Source of the DNA: Anisakis pegreffii
Lineage: Eukaryota > Nematoda > Chromadorea > Rhabditida > Anisakidae
Direction of reading: 5' to 3'
Length of the DNA: 64,000 nt
NCBI GenBank assembly: GCA_035041965.1
Contig: JAPYMA010002318.1
Location: 1-64,000 of the forward strand
A model generated the notes under the pieces. The model was not told the DNA's origin and searched no databases. It saw only the letters and a program-made list of their open reading frames with translations. This document shows, piece by piece, positions 25,901-38,900 of this stretch (the stretch's first letter is position 1; each line of letters opens with the position of its first letter). Position numbers and translations under genes: made by a program.

Positions 25901-28900
25901 GGTTCCCATTCCACATATTCCTGGTCACTCAGTTCAGTGACTGCCATACACAACGTTCGATATCCTGTGAAAAATTGATCCGTTAAAATCAGCAAAATTT
26001 TTGAGGTTTTTCCCACTAATCGCTCCATGAAAAACTCTCATTGCATGAGAACGGATCTGGAGGTAATCGGTTAGGACAGTGGTTCTCACGTTCGGATGTT
26101 CCATTACCCATTTTGATGAATCTGGCGGACCGCCGTTACCCCCACCTCCGATTGAATATGAAAATCACATACCGTTACGTTCAATCTTATTAGCACGCTC
26201 AGGATGGTAATCGACATCACGAGGCCTCCTCTTATTGTTAGATAGTTGTATTCCTCATGATCAGTATTACAATCGATAATAATTGCATGAAAAGGTGTTG
26301 TCTGTGACACGCTCAATTCAAACTGATTCACTATCAGATGGATTCTCATTCTTTTCAGACGTGTTGTATTCACTCTCATCGCTGTCACATGCGAATATCG
26401 TTCTCTTCATGACTTTTTATCATTTATTTCATCTCATTTAACTTCACAATTCAAATAAACTTCTCATTCTGTAGTATATACTATTTACTGGATACGTTGA
26501 CGAGTGTTAGCAACCGAAATCAACAATACAGCGATCGAATTGATTTGCTCAACAACATTCGAGAGTCAAATTATCAATTATAGAGTGTATTTGATAGAAT
26601 GAGAATTTCACTTTGACTGCTGCGTGAAATGAATGAGAAATTAGCAGAAGAGAACACTTTCGGTGATAAAAGTTATAAGAGCGATTGCAATAGCAAGCAA
26701 AAGAATGAAAACCTTGTTAAAACATATGAAAACCCTGATAGCCATAACAACTACACAAAATACTAATTTCTCGACCACCTCCATTACCCCTTGACACCTC
26801 CAAATTACCCAAAATGGGTAATTTCACTCCCTATGAGAACCACTGGGTTATGAGAACGGCTGAAAATAAGAATGGAAAACTGAAAAAAGTACCGCAATTC
26901 GCAAAATCAACCAAATGCGATGTTGTTGTTTTGATGAGTGACTCCTGATAGAGTTTCGTCGAGAGTCTCGGTAAGATAACAGAGTCCTTTAAGTGAAAGA
27001 TCATCTTACTGAAGTTCTTTCAAGTGAAATTCACTTAAAGCCCAAGACTACACGTAACTCACCGCTCCTTTGATGAACAGTTTGATTTTACCATTCGGCG
27101 ATTTCACAATAACACCCATACGACGTCGATTGCTAGTGAATTCGAGTACATTCAGTACTTCATATCTCTCTTCTTTGTCCATCTTCAAACAACATTTTTC
27201 TGTGGTGTCCGGATATCCCTTCCAAATCTCATCACTCAATTCTCATGCTTCCAACATGAAAAATTGCAAACAATTCAGATCAAAATTCAGCCAAACTTAT
27301 CTTACCGCATTGATATAAACACAGAACGGCGTTCGTGTATGAAAGTCAAATTTCAGTTCTTTCGCAAAATTTACAAGCGCGGCTTCATCTGGAAACAATT
27401 GATTGTTTTATAGTGCGTGTTACTTCAATTAATCCACTGTCGGCATACTTGGCTATTTCCTGTGTTGAAACTCACACTTTATCCTCCTCGTATCAGCTCA
27501 GTCGCTAAGCAGTGCTCACTTATACGGGGATATGTCTGGTGATGACTGCGTTGAGAAATGACCTATCCAAGTGATCATTCGTCGATTGCAGTTTTAGCAA
27601 TTTTTGACGATAGCGGCGGCGTATTTTTTCGTTGGGAATTTCGAGAAGTACACCAAAAAGTTTTGAAAGCAGAATTTCAATTCGCCAGCTGTGAATAGAC
27701 GGAAAATGTCCCGTCGAATATTTCGATCAAAATCTTCTCAGATTAATTTAGAGTGATAATTTTTCAGTTGTATATATTTGCTGATAGCCGTTCCACCTGG
27801 TGATGACGAGTGATAAACAAGTTTGCCATCCTTAGCTTTCTCTGGTACGATCGTATGACAGACGGCCAGCAGTGTGAGGAATTCGCGAATCTCTGCAGCA
27901 TTCCCCTGAAAAATCGACGACATCAGGTTACTATTTGCATTTTTACAGTATCAGATTATTGTATTTCGTTTGTGAAATACCATCGAAATGGTACACTGAT
28001 GCATCGGTTGAAATCTCTATAGAAATAAGAGAATGCGGAATGAGTCAAAATTTTCAAAATTCTTCACGTTTTTATTCGATTTCATATCGGACACAAGAGT
28101 GCTCTCGTCGAATCGATCGCTATTCGGATCACCGTATTTCACACCACCGATAGTGCACATTTTGAATTTCATCTTGTTTTGTGTCAACGTTCCAGTTTTG
28201 TCGGTTATCAAATAACGCACCTGAAAGCGCAAACTTCAATATGATTATGAATAAGAATCAAAGAATAGTTATGAGAGAGCCACCTGAAAATGAATAATAT
28301 CCAAAGTGAATATGCTCTTAGCAGTTTAAATACAGAGATCTCTCATTGCGGGTGTGTGATAATGAGTTGAGAAGCAAACAACTTGATGATTTTATCAAGT
28401 TGTTTGCTCATTGTGGGTGCATCAAGCAAACAACTTGATGATTTCATCGAAAAAAAGTGAAAGTAAAACTTGAAAGCAATGAAAAGCGAAGCGCACTTGT
28501 CCCAGCATTGAATTCAGATTCGAACTTCGCACTTCAGCACGCGTATCACTCTCTTCATCGTACAGTTCCAGATCCTGACAATGCTTTCAATCTGCCGTAT
28601 TTAATGTGATGGATGCATTCAAATTTATTGCTTTCGAATCATATAATAGAATATAGTTAAATCATGATATTTGTCAGAGGGTAGACTCAATTAAAGGATA
28701 ATTGAATGATATCACGGTTGAATAATATCATTTCATAAAGAGCAATGCAATAAAATAACACCGCTCTACATGATATGGTAATATGCTAGCATTATGCATT
28801 TCGCAGTAAGATACTGCGAGTGACAACCCTTTTATCGAGGATTTTCAGAAGATTTATGTGGTAATTTCCAAAGGAACAATAATCAATCGACCAATCACTG

Positions 28901-31900
28901 AATAATTATGTGATGAGAAGCAAAGCGTTATAACATTCTACAGTATGAATACGGTATGTGATGTTCTCTCAAGCAGTATCACTCAATCAACCAATCAGCG
29001 AACGGCAATTGGATGAACAATTGCCTGCTGGACCAGTGATTCTCAACGAAGTGAATTTGGGGTGTTAGGGAGTGATTTAAAGAGATCAGTAAGCTGACAT
29101 TTCCTAGAGTTGTTATGGTATGATGAAGTGTCACTGTGGCCACTTTTTAAGGTATCTGTAGTTCGTCTGAACCTGTTCGCTAAACAGTATGCATTACTTC
29201 AAACACCAAAGGAGTCTATGGAACGTCCGAACTTAAAAACCACTGTGCTAGACGAATGAGCAAACTCTAAGCATATATACGAGGGTGTCACATACCTGTC
29301 TTATGAAATAAGCTTGAAACAAAGTGATCATTTGGATGGTGACTAATAAACTGATCGGTATTAGACCTGAATAAGTGATCATCATGCCGAGTATGGTGAC
29401 TGATAAATGTGGACGCATCCACAGGAAACCATCATCTGCAACTTAATTATCTATCGCTACTTGAATGATACGTTCTCGAATCACACTTCATGATATTTTC
29501 AATATACCACTCCTCTTCATTAGCAATGACGAAATTCAACGTTTGAATCCGTGAGGTTTGAAAGCAGTTTCTGATGCCTTATAGGTCAGTAAAGTCAAAG
29601 TGAGATCAAATTTTATTCAGATTCGGCTGAAAACTTGCATTCAGTCATTGGGAAGTAGTAATGATTGGAGTTGACTTTCACAGCACTGCAGCATGCATTA
29701 AAAAGCGTAATAGTGACCAAGAAGCCGAATTGAATCATCACAATACAATTTGTGAATCGTTCCACTTTGGATCTGAAATTAGAAACGAGAAACATTCCTT
29801 TTCCAAACAAAATAAGAATCCTAAAATTGCACTGTCATTGAAGGAATCTTCCTTCGATAAGAATAGTTTTTGGAGCGTATCTCTTCCAATAACGGTTATC
29901 AAATAGCCAAAAATTATTGTATATGTTTGTTTGTCGTTTATCGATTCAACGAATATTGTTGTAGCGTTTCAGAAGAACAAATTTGCATCTTCCGAAGCCA
30001 GAGAACCTCTTTGCTCGAGTTCGAGTTGAATTCAGCATCAGTTTGGTGTGTTTGCCCGCATAAACGATCACACCGTATACCCAATCCGTATTTTGTAATT
30101 TGCATCCTCTCGGCAAAAGCTGACTTGTGCCTGAACAAAATCCTAAGCAATCCGTTGAATTCAAGTTCAAGATGATCTGTTCACATGAGGAACTGCATCT
30201 GTGACAGTTGCAGATCAAAACCAAATTGAACGCATTGAATCGTTTCAACATCAAAAAGCTCCTACTGACAATTCACGTTGGAAATTTTATCATCATGTTA
30301 AGCATTTTCAAAGAATACTATTGCTTTTTCGGTGTTTTGTTTTATCACTTATCAAATTATTGCATTTATTCCTGATTCAGCTTACTGCTTGTGGCAGTTT
30401 TCTGCATTCCCATTTTTTTCCAAAAATGTTGAATGGATAGTATTCTAATGTTAACATGTGATGTTTTGTAATTGCATACCAGCGCCATTTGCTCTTTCAT
30501 GATAAGTGGAATAATATTTTGGAAAATTGGTGGATGAATTCCACTTCTTCCTAGCATTTCTATTCTCACAGTCGTTTTTGACTTGAAATTAACACGAAAA
30601 TTGATCACAATCCGTTCTATATTATTAACTCAAATTATACAATCTAGAGTCATCCTCAGTTTCAAAACGGAACAGTCGAGAATGTACCCAGCGGATAGGT
30701 TAGAAATTCATTATCATCGTCCAGCACTTTCAGTTTCAGAGCATATCGTTTGTTGAGTTTGATGACTCCCTTAAACTCGTAGATCATCGAGCTTGGCGGA
30801 TCACATTCAATCGTTGAATTCGACGCTATCAAGTCCTGGAATGCTTTTTGTTGCTTACGCACGGCACTCATTGATTTGTGTATCAGTTGGTGATTTTCAT
30901 GTGTGCAATTGTAAATTATCATTCATTCGTGTTGTATTATGAACTCTTGCACGCACACCTCAATGTTTTGATTTGTGGTCGCTGATGCAGTGCACGGAAG
31001 TGCTTGTCGTATTTTCAGGTTAGACTCCCCGTCCAGATTGGATGTCTCGATGTAGGCCATTCCAGCCGGTTCACTTGATGACAACAAAAGAAGATCCGCT
31101 GGAATACTTTCGTCTCGTTGAACTTTAACCACTTGCCCAACTTTTAGCTGAAAAAGAAACAGACATTGTGCCATTTCACTTTGCAAACGCATGCAACAGT
31201 TAATGTTGTTGATGTCAACATGGAGATTTCGAAAAACAGATCACAGAGACGAATACGGAAGAGATCTCGTCAAGAACCTAGCAAAAATCATCGAAATGAT
31301 CAAATTTAAGACCTGTGACCAGTGAACTTGAGACCATCTCCAGACCTTTTGCTTATTCATCGAATAGGCTAACATGACTTGTCGATTCACTTTACGATCC
31401 GACATTTGTCGGCACTTAAATAAACCACAAAGCTTGGGGAATCAATCCAAAAAATGTTACTCAAGAAAGAACAAATTCAAAAAGATCAATTCAAAAAAAC
31501 AATGCAACTGAAAAGAATTCATCTCGATTCGAAACGAAATCATTAACTAGATTAGAGTTTAGCATTAGAACTGAAAATGAAATGTCATCTGTTAATCGTT
31601 ACAATAATCAACTACGGCAATCAATCGAAAATCTTACGATATCTTCAAAGATTTCTTTTATCGCAGCAATACACAATATGGTCACAAGAGGGTAGATCGT
31701 TGTGTTCGTTCCAAACGGATTCAGATTAGGAAAGAACTGAAATTATTGACACATCTCACTGGAATTGACCACATCATTCAGTCCAGTTCCCAAAAGCTAA
31801 CTGATCACTCTGAGTATATGTTCTCTTAGAATTGATCTAATCCCTTGTACAGAATATCAGAATTCCAATGAAATTCAACATCTGAAAAGCTTCAGTCAAG

Positions 31901-32249
31901 TTTTCGAAGTCAAGTCTTGATTTGCGAAAAATTCATGGCAAGGTTTTAAGCATGAATCGACAATTTCAGATGCGTGATGCAACAGAAGGTTTCAAGCATG
32001 CATGTTAGGATATCAAAAAATGTGATGGTGTCAAATGAAGTGAGCCTCTTTCCATCATACCTGTGCGATACAAATGCAAAGAAAGAAGATGTTTGCAAAA
32101 CTTTTGAACTGATTATATAAAAAGCGTGGTAAGAAGGTGATGATGTTGTATTGAGTTGTGGATACTCGATTACTCGATTGCGCTAATAATGAGCCGATTG
32201 TAATGCGCACAGAGTCATTCAAGTCGATTCGTTTCCGCAACAAACAGAG
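19924..32249 (-). CDS. P4-ATPase phospholipid flippase, ATP8A/TAT-1-like
   Basis: A many-exon gene with stop TAA at 19924-19926; the most 5' exon found is 32061-32249, and the ATG exon upstream was not located. In order: [20 protein letters not shown] (N-terminal, about 32150), [20 protein letters not shown] (31638-31736), A-domain [14 protein letters not shown] (30959-31147), TM4 with [11 protein letters not shown] (about 29350), phosphorylation site DKTGTLTQ (about 28190), N-domain SSP joined to DEAALV (27780 to 27390), [11 protein letters not shown] (about 25190), [11 protein letters not shown] (about 24350), [12 protein letters not shown] (about 23990), [16 protein letters not shown] (about 23290), and the C-tail [22 protein letters not shown] (about 20500) seen in ATP8A proteins. 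The family moves phosphatidylserine to the cytosolic leaflet, usually with a CDC50 partner. Catalytic Asp and Glu are present; DGES replaces the usual DGET. Confidence 0.93.
26077..26845. mobile_element. hAT-like non-autonomous DNA transposon (MITE-like)
   Basis: A 769-bp segment begins CAGTGGTTCTCA and ends TGAGAACCACTG, a perfect 12-bp terminal inverted repeat. The repeat extends imperfectly to about 45 bp, sharing the inner block TTACCCATTTTG. Flanks are 8-bp near-identical direct repeats, GGTTAGGA (26069-26076) and GGTTATGA (26846-26853), fitting a hAT target-site duplication with one mutation. CAGTGGTTCTCA is a common hAT terminus. No transposase was seen inside, so it would depend on an enzyme encoded elsewhere. 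It sits in an intron of the ATP8A-like gene. Confidence 0.7.
28373..28439. repeat. Perfect 15-bp hairpin plus direct copy
   Basis: AGCAAACAACTTGAT (28373-28387) and its exact reverse complement (28394-28408) are separated by 6 nt. A third, direct copy of the arm lies at 28425-28439. The adjacent GCGGGTGTGTG and GTGGGTGCATC segments, each preceded by CTCATT, also repeat, so a small local duplication has occurred. It is intronic in the ATP8A-like gene. Confidence 0.7.
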
Positions 32250-35200
32250 CTGAAATTTTGTGCTATTTTACATTCTCAGATTATTTGCAGGTCGTGAACG
32301 TTCGATTTTGATTTCACTTTTACTCAGCCTTTAGAAATTAACTGCAGAAAATATGAGAATTAACTCTACTGTAAGAGTTATACTGACTGATTAGAACTGT
32401 AGGCACTGTAAACTGTAGGAACTGTATGAACTAGGCTGGAACGGTGGGAACAAAGGATTGCTACCAACTGAAAACACAGCAACATTCAAATGCTGCAAAT
32501 ATATTAAAAACGGAACCTTCGAAAGTAAACTTCTCAAGCAGTTCATCCTGTATTATAGGACGTCACCGCTCAACCGGAGGAAATGGACAACAATAAACAA
32601 TATCTTCTTTGCCAGCTTTCACGCGTTATGCTTTTATGCTGACGTTTTCAAAAAATTATCGTCAATTGCTGTTATAACATGCAAAAACGGATGGATTGCA
32701 TTTCTAGACTTCAAATACTAACAGAGTTGAAAGCAATTCATGGAATCATATGCAAATTTTTTTGAAGTTGTGGGTCTATTTTGAAAATTCAAAAGATTTT
32801 CATACTGTTCACTAATCAGTTGTTTCCAAAAAGCAGTTGGAAACACATCCTAAAACAGTTTCTGCAATTTGCTGACGTTCTTTGGTTGCATCCACGAAAT
32901 TCTGCTCTCGAATGCGACTACTCGCTTTTTTCCATGCGACGGAAATCACTTTTGCCTGTTATTTATCGCTCTCATTATTGTTTTTCAATAAAATAGGACA
33001 ACAACGATGAGCATAAGTTAAATTGCAATGATAGTATTTGACCAAATAAGGAGAGGAGATTTTTACTAGGGGAAGAACAAACAAACAGCTTCAAGGGCAA
33101 TTTTCAGCTTGTTCTTACAGTAATATGCATACTTGGTGAAATGTTGATAGGCATCATTATGTATACGGTCTCGTTGTTATCAATGTTGTGGCGTCTTTTT
33201 GAAATGCTGAATACCATCAGAAAATCAGCTTATGAAGAGATGAACTCTTAAAAATTCTGAAACACCGAATGTACTGACTGAGGTGTTTTTTGTTGTTCAT
33301 TTTTTGATTAATCTTTTAGAGCAACGATCCCCCGCATTCCTTTTTTCATCGTAAAACGAGAGTACTTCCGTTTCATCTTGAGGAGAAGTGAGACTCTTTC
33401 ACCATCAAATTGATCTAAATTTTCTCAACGAAATGCTTTTTCTCTTCTTCAGCACGCAGTCAGCTGTTCCTGTGTCGGCTGAAAGTGCACAAATTTCTCC
33501 GAATCGGTTTTGTATGTTTCAGTGATCTAAACACTCGTCAGTTTATTCGTTTATTAATTTATATAAATAGCGATTACAAATCATTGCGAGTTTATACCTC
33601 TCTGGAATCAACTTTCATAAAAGTTAACTTATTACTATTAATATTCACTTAATACAAAAAGTAAACCGATTCAAATTCTTTCAAATTCAAATTTGCTCAT
33701 ATATTTCTTTGTATGTCGTATTTTATTGCTATGAATGGTAAGTTTCTGCAAAGAATGTATGCTTTAAGACGGAAAATCTTTCAAGCTGTTTTGATCTTCA
33801 TGGTCACAGTTAAAAAGAGGAAGCACTCCAAAATTGTCACCAAAGAAGTGAATATTTGAGCTCTCTAAAGCCGTGTTGAATTAAGCTTGAATTTAATGAG
33901 GCAATTTTGCCGGATTGCCTCGTTAAAACGCTAAAGTTTTCTGTTCGATGCAAGCGAACAGGCATCATAATATGCGCAGTGATGAGATGATGATGTGAAT
34001 GGTTTGGGACGCAGATGTTTATGAATTGTTGTTTTTTGTTTCGAAATTGTTGCTTCAGTTTTTTGCTGTAAAATTTGTTGGTGATGATCGCTTGTATGAC
34101 GGACGGCAGCATGTGGGGTGCTGAATGGATATTAGATAAGAACTGCAATGGATATTAGATAACAACTGCTTATTTGATGGTGGTCGAGTATTATACGGAA
34201 TGAGGTGGTTGTGTGCCAAATAAACCAAGAAATAAATGAATGCTAAGCCCAGCAGCACCATAAGACGTAAATTAGTGTGGTAAACCACAAATGCATACAA
34301 CAAACAAACAAACCCACTGATGAAATCATCTTCAAAAATTTTTGCCTATTTATCCAAAATGCTCATTCGCATTAAAATCCATCCAAACAGGATCAGATCT
34401 AAATCCCACGTATGATATCCAAAGGATATCATGAGATATCCATTCGTAATGAATAACTGCTGTGACATTGGATTTCGAGTGACATTGGATTCTTTGCAAA
34501 GCCTTCAGGGATATTGTCGGAACACAATTGCCAAAGATTGGAGTATTGCAATGTTTTTTTTGGATATTGCAATGTTTGGTTTAGTTTTGATCACAATCAC
34601 CGTTTCAGCACAAGTAAATGACCGGGTAAATTTAATCCTTTAATTTAATTTAATGAATCAAACACTTGGTTCGGGTGGATGAAAGTCTTGTTTGAATGGG
34701 ATTTAAAATGCGTCTTTAAATTTGCTCTTCACGTCGATTTCCATCTGATTCGTAAGATATCCACGGATACAAGAGAGCTTTCTTTGCGAAAGGCTGAATT
34801 AGTGCAATAGAGATAGATGCATTCAATAAAGGTCTTTCGACTAATTGCTGCTGTCGACTCCTCAATCGCTTTTGAAGTGTTGTTATTTTCTTCACCATAG
34901 AACAAAAAATTGAATAGAACCAGTAAGAGTGTAAACAATTAAAGATTATTCAAATGGTTTTGATCCCAAAAACGAACAGAGTATCAAAAAACAGCAGCAG
35001 GCAGGCAGATATTTGGCGAGCGACGGATATCCAGCGGATAAACGGATAAGAGACAGTGCAAGAGAATGGTTATCTCTCGGTAATGTGTGCATGTTTGTTG
35101 GGGTTGGTAGGGAAGACGATTGTTAATGAGACAATCCAACAATTATTTAAAGAATAAAAGATTACATGCTGAACATTCATGATACAAAGAATGAGAGTAG

Positions 35201-35943
35201 CCAAATAAGAGATGAAATTCTCGGGGCAAACGATAGGACGAATGATTTCATGACGAGATGAATCGTGCATGTGCAATTTGTTAACGACAAAACGAGGGAG
35301 ATAGAACCAGAAGGAACTGAAAGAGACGATTAAAACGAAGCAATCAAGTGAGAGGGGTAGCAGCAATAGCAAGAAAGAGCATGAATTGGTTGCGATCGGA
35401 TGGGTGGTGCTTTGAGATAGATTTTGATAGGAACGAACGATGAAATTGGGAATATGAACGAATTAATTGCTGCCAAGTTTAATGATGATTTTGTTCATTG
35501 ACGCATGATGGGTGTTCATTTAACATCACACAAAATATGATGTGATATTTGTTCGGGAGATATTCAATTGTGTTTGATATCCGAATATTGTGACGACATT
35601 GAAGAAATGATATATTGATGCACTTCAATACAGATTGCATTTCATTGTTTCGAATCAACGAAATCGCTTCTTTCTGTCAGTTGAAGCGATTCAAATCAAA
35701 TCGTCCACCAAAAAGGCCACAGCGAACGACGACGATTGATTTGCTGAAACGTTCCATTTGAATTCATTCGACCTATTCATTAAATTTCTTTCTTCTTCTT
35801 CTTCTTTTATTGCTACTTTGATATTCTTAAGAATTTTATTATACCCATTCTATTTGTATTTGCTCATAAGCCTTTATTGTTATTTTTTGTTCTGCATCTG
35901 TCGCACTGACGGCAACAATCGAACAAGGAATCATTCAGTCATT
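32250..35943. other. Divergent intergenic region, ATP8A-like and channel genes
   Basis: This should contain the ATP8A-like first exon and promoter (minus) and the channel promoter (plus). Weak minus-strand open frames at 33837-34303 and 34716-34938 have a hydrophobic stretch (LMVLLGLAFIYFLVYL) but no recognisable family, and I do not call them genes. A 23-bp tandem duplication (AATGGATATTAGATAAG, then AACTGC) occupies 34124-34169. A TTC microsatellite near 35795-35812 precedes the channel start. Confidence 0.4.
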
Positions 35944-38900
35944 ATGAATGCTTTCATTGCCTTTTATTCATTATCGTCGATCATTTTTTCCATCTCCATT
36001 TCAACCACACTCTTATTGCTATTTTCTGCTCAATTTCAAATTTCCCGTACCAAGGAAATTACTGCAAATCGCACGGCGACTATCAGAAATGGCAATATTA
36101 ATAATAATGGAGAAACGAATATTCATACAACGCTGTTACCAACAATTCGAGAACCCATCAGAAGAGCCACTCCTAAGAGTGTTGCTGCTCAAACTATTGC
36201 TGACTCTGTGATGATGACCAAAGAGGCAGAAGATGATAAGTGAGTAATTTTAATCAATTGCTGTATACATCTTGACATAATCTCAATTTTGTAAGTGACC
36301 ACATTATGACGTTATCATATTATATGATATTTCGTGTGGTTGTACGATTATATGCGAGCATAATGTCTGCAAATTCTCTACTGAACAAGTAATTTTTTTG
36401 AATTACGTTTCGAGCGCAATGAAATTCAATTGATACGAGGTCTAAAATTCAAAAATTTTACTCATTATACTATGAATCGATTAGCCATCATCTTATAGTT
36501 TCGTATTTCGATTGAACACGACACTCTTAATTCAAACAATATGTGCTATTGACCTACCTCTGAGCAACAACTAATTGCGTATTATCAGAAGATAGTATTG
36601 CTTGTAAGCTTGTTGGATTACAGAAGTTGTTTACTTTATTTGACATTCACCAATTTGTCGAAAGCTTATTAAGAACAACTGAGGCTTAACGAAGAGCTTC
36701 CGGAATGGCATTCATTTCGTTTACATTGAGTACACTCTTCGTTGGTATCGAAGTTTATCGCTTGTTTGCCTTGGTTTTCGAGCGATTCTCGCACTGTAGC
36801 TCACAGATTTTACAAGTTTAGTAATATTCCCAATGAAAATCCCTTATCCACAAGTCACAATATTTATTCATTACAATTTCATTCTCACATTCACTATAAA
36901 TCTCAAAGTTTTGGTATTCAAATTCTGAAGAAGCTCAAAAATAAACCGAAAATTTCCATTGCATGTCATTATATTCTTCACCTAATCATTTTGCCATTCA
37001 CACTAGAAGTCTATTTCATTAATCCTGCAGCACTATCAGTTGGGAATTAAGTCAACCATGAGCAGATAAAACCCATAGTTGGCTATATGAAAGCTGTACA
37101 AATTAAGGCTGTACTTATTGCTGGAGTTGTTTGGTGATCTCTCACTGTTTAAATGGGAGTCCAAATTTATTGTTGGAGTAGACAAATATTTAATTTACAT
37201 CGTTTATAATGCACTACGAGTTTGTGTGTGCATTTGATAGTATTGTAATTATTTTCGTATAGCATCACATAAAATTTGAGTATAGCAATATCAAATTTGC
37301 GTATAAATTTACAAGAAAATACACACACATACACTCATACAATATTCATTATTGTCCATCGGTATTGCTCTCGCCAGCATTATTACAGCGTTCAACACTA
37401 AAATCACGAATAATCCAACAACACATCAAACTCATAATCTGATCATGAGTTCATCGGCGATATTTAATCAATGAAACAAAATTTTTCAAAATAGAAAACG
37501 AGTTTTTATTATTGTACGAACACACTGCCGCTGTACTATTTATAATTTAAATACTTTGCACTCAGATGAATTGATACTTCAAAAGTATTACTTCATTTGT
37601 GCCGAATTAACGTTTCCACCCATTCCACCCGTTTCCACCCCGTATTCCACCAATTCATTCAAACACAAAACAAAATAACTAATTACAATTGATCTCTCAA
37701 ATTTGACTGTGATATTCACATTTTCCAATGATCACTTTTAAAATTTACGATCTTTTCGTCAATTCCCTCTAAGCCCAAGCAAATCACAAAATCGAAATAA
37801 CGATATATAAGAGTCAAAGAAATTGCTATAAATGTGAATAAATACGGATGCCTATAACTTCTGTATGCCAACGAATACCAACGAATGAGAAGCATCTTAT
37901 AGATAATCATTTAATTCTACAATTACAGATAAATTACTGTTCGATAGATTACTGATAAAGACCACTTTATAACTTTCCCTATCACTATTATTCTTGCCAT
38001 TTTGTTGTTGTTGTTCTTATGATCTAAATTATTATTTTTGACATTTTGATTGGTAGTATTGACATTGTTGGTGTTATTTTTTAATTTTTATTCATTTTTT
38101 ATTACCAATACTTTTTCATTATCATGAACACTGAGCATTATTTTATGCTGAATTCGTGTGTATTCGCGAATATAAAAGTGTTTCATTTATGAGTGTTTAC
38201 ACAAGATAATGATATAATTTATGAGCGATTATCAACGAACAACAAATTGCATGAATCAGTGAGCAAGGTGAAGGTCACTGACACAGTGATATTAATAATA
38301 ATAATGGCTGCTCTCATATTATGAATATTGCCTCAGCAATCCATCAATCAAACATTTTCCCAAAGAAATCTTCCCAAAGATATGAACAAATGCATAAATA
38401 CACGAGTTTAATCAATCAAATCGCTAATTGAATTCAATCAATCATCAGTTTTCTTTCATGAGGGAAAGCATTGCAAAGACATGAAAATGCAGCCAAATTT
38501 GCAACAGTACTGGTTGATGTTAGACTACTTATTCATAGTGAGCATAATTCGAGACGATATTTGAGACTAACTCGAAATACAAAAACAAATATCTTTATGA
38601 TTTGTTAGTATGATTGCATGACAGCATAAAATCAATTGAGGCTTTGAGAAACATTTTTATCCAGAGAATAGCTGGAAACATTATGTGGGCAGTAAATCAT
38701 CAGCAATAAATCATTTTCAGTTCTGTCGTTGAAACGAACACTGAATTTCCGCTGAATGATCGTGAAATCACCGAAAGAATCCTACGTACTTATAGATTCC
38801 CAGGTGAACATCTCCACTGATTATTGTCGACTGATTGAACTCCTCTTAATATTTATATGGAAATTTAAGATTTATTTTCAGAAATTATTATTCAACACCT

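Noticed and set aside
33837..34303. Two overlapping minus-strand frames with a membrane-like stretch
   Set aside because: No ordered splice sites, no recognised family, and a 23-bp tandem repeat cuts through them. A missing 5' exon of the flippase was considered, but no in-phase link to 32249 was found.
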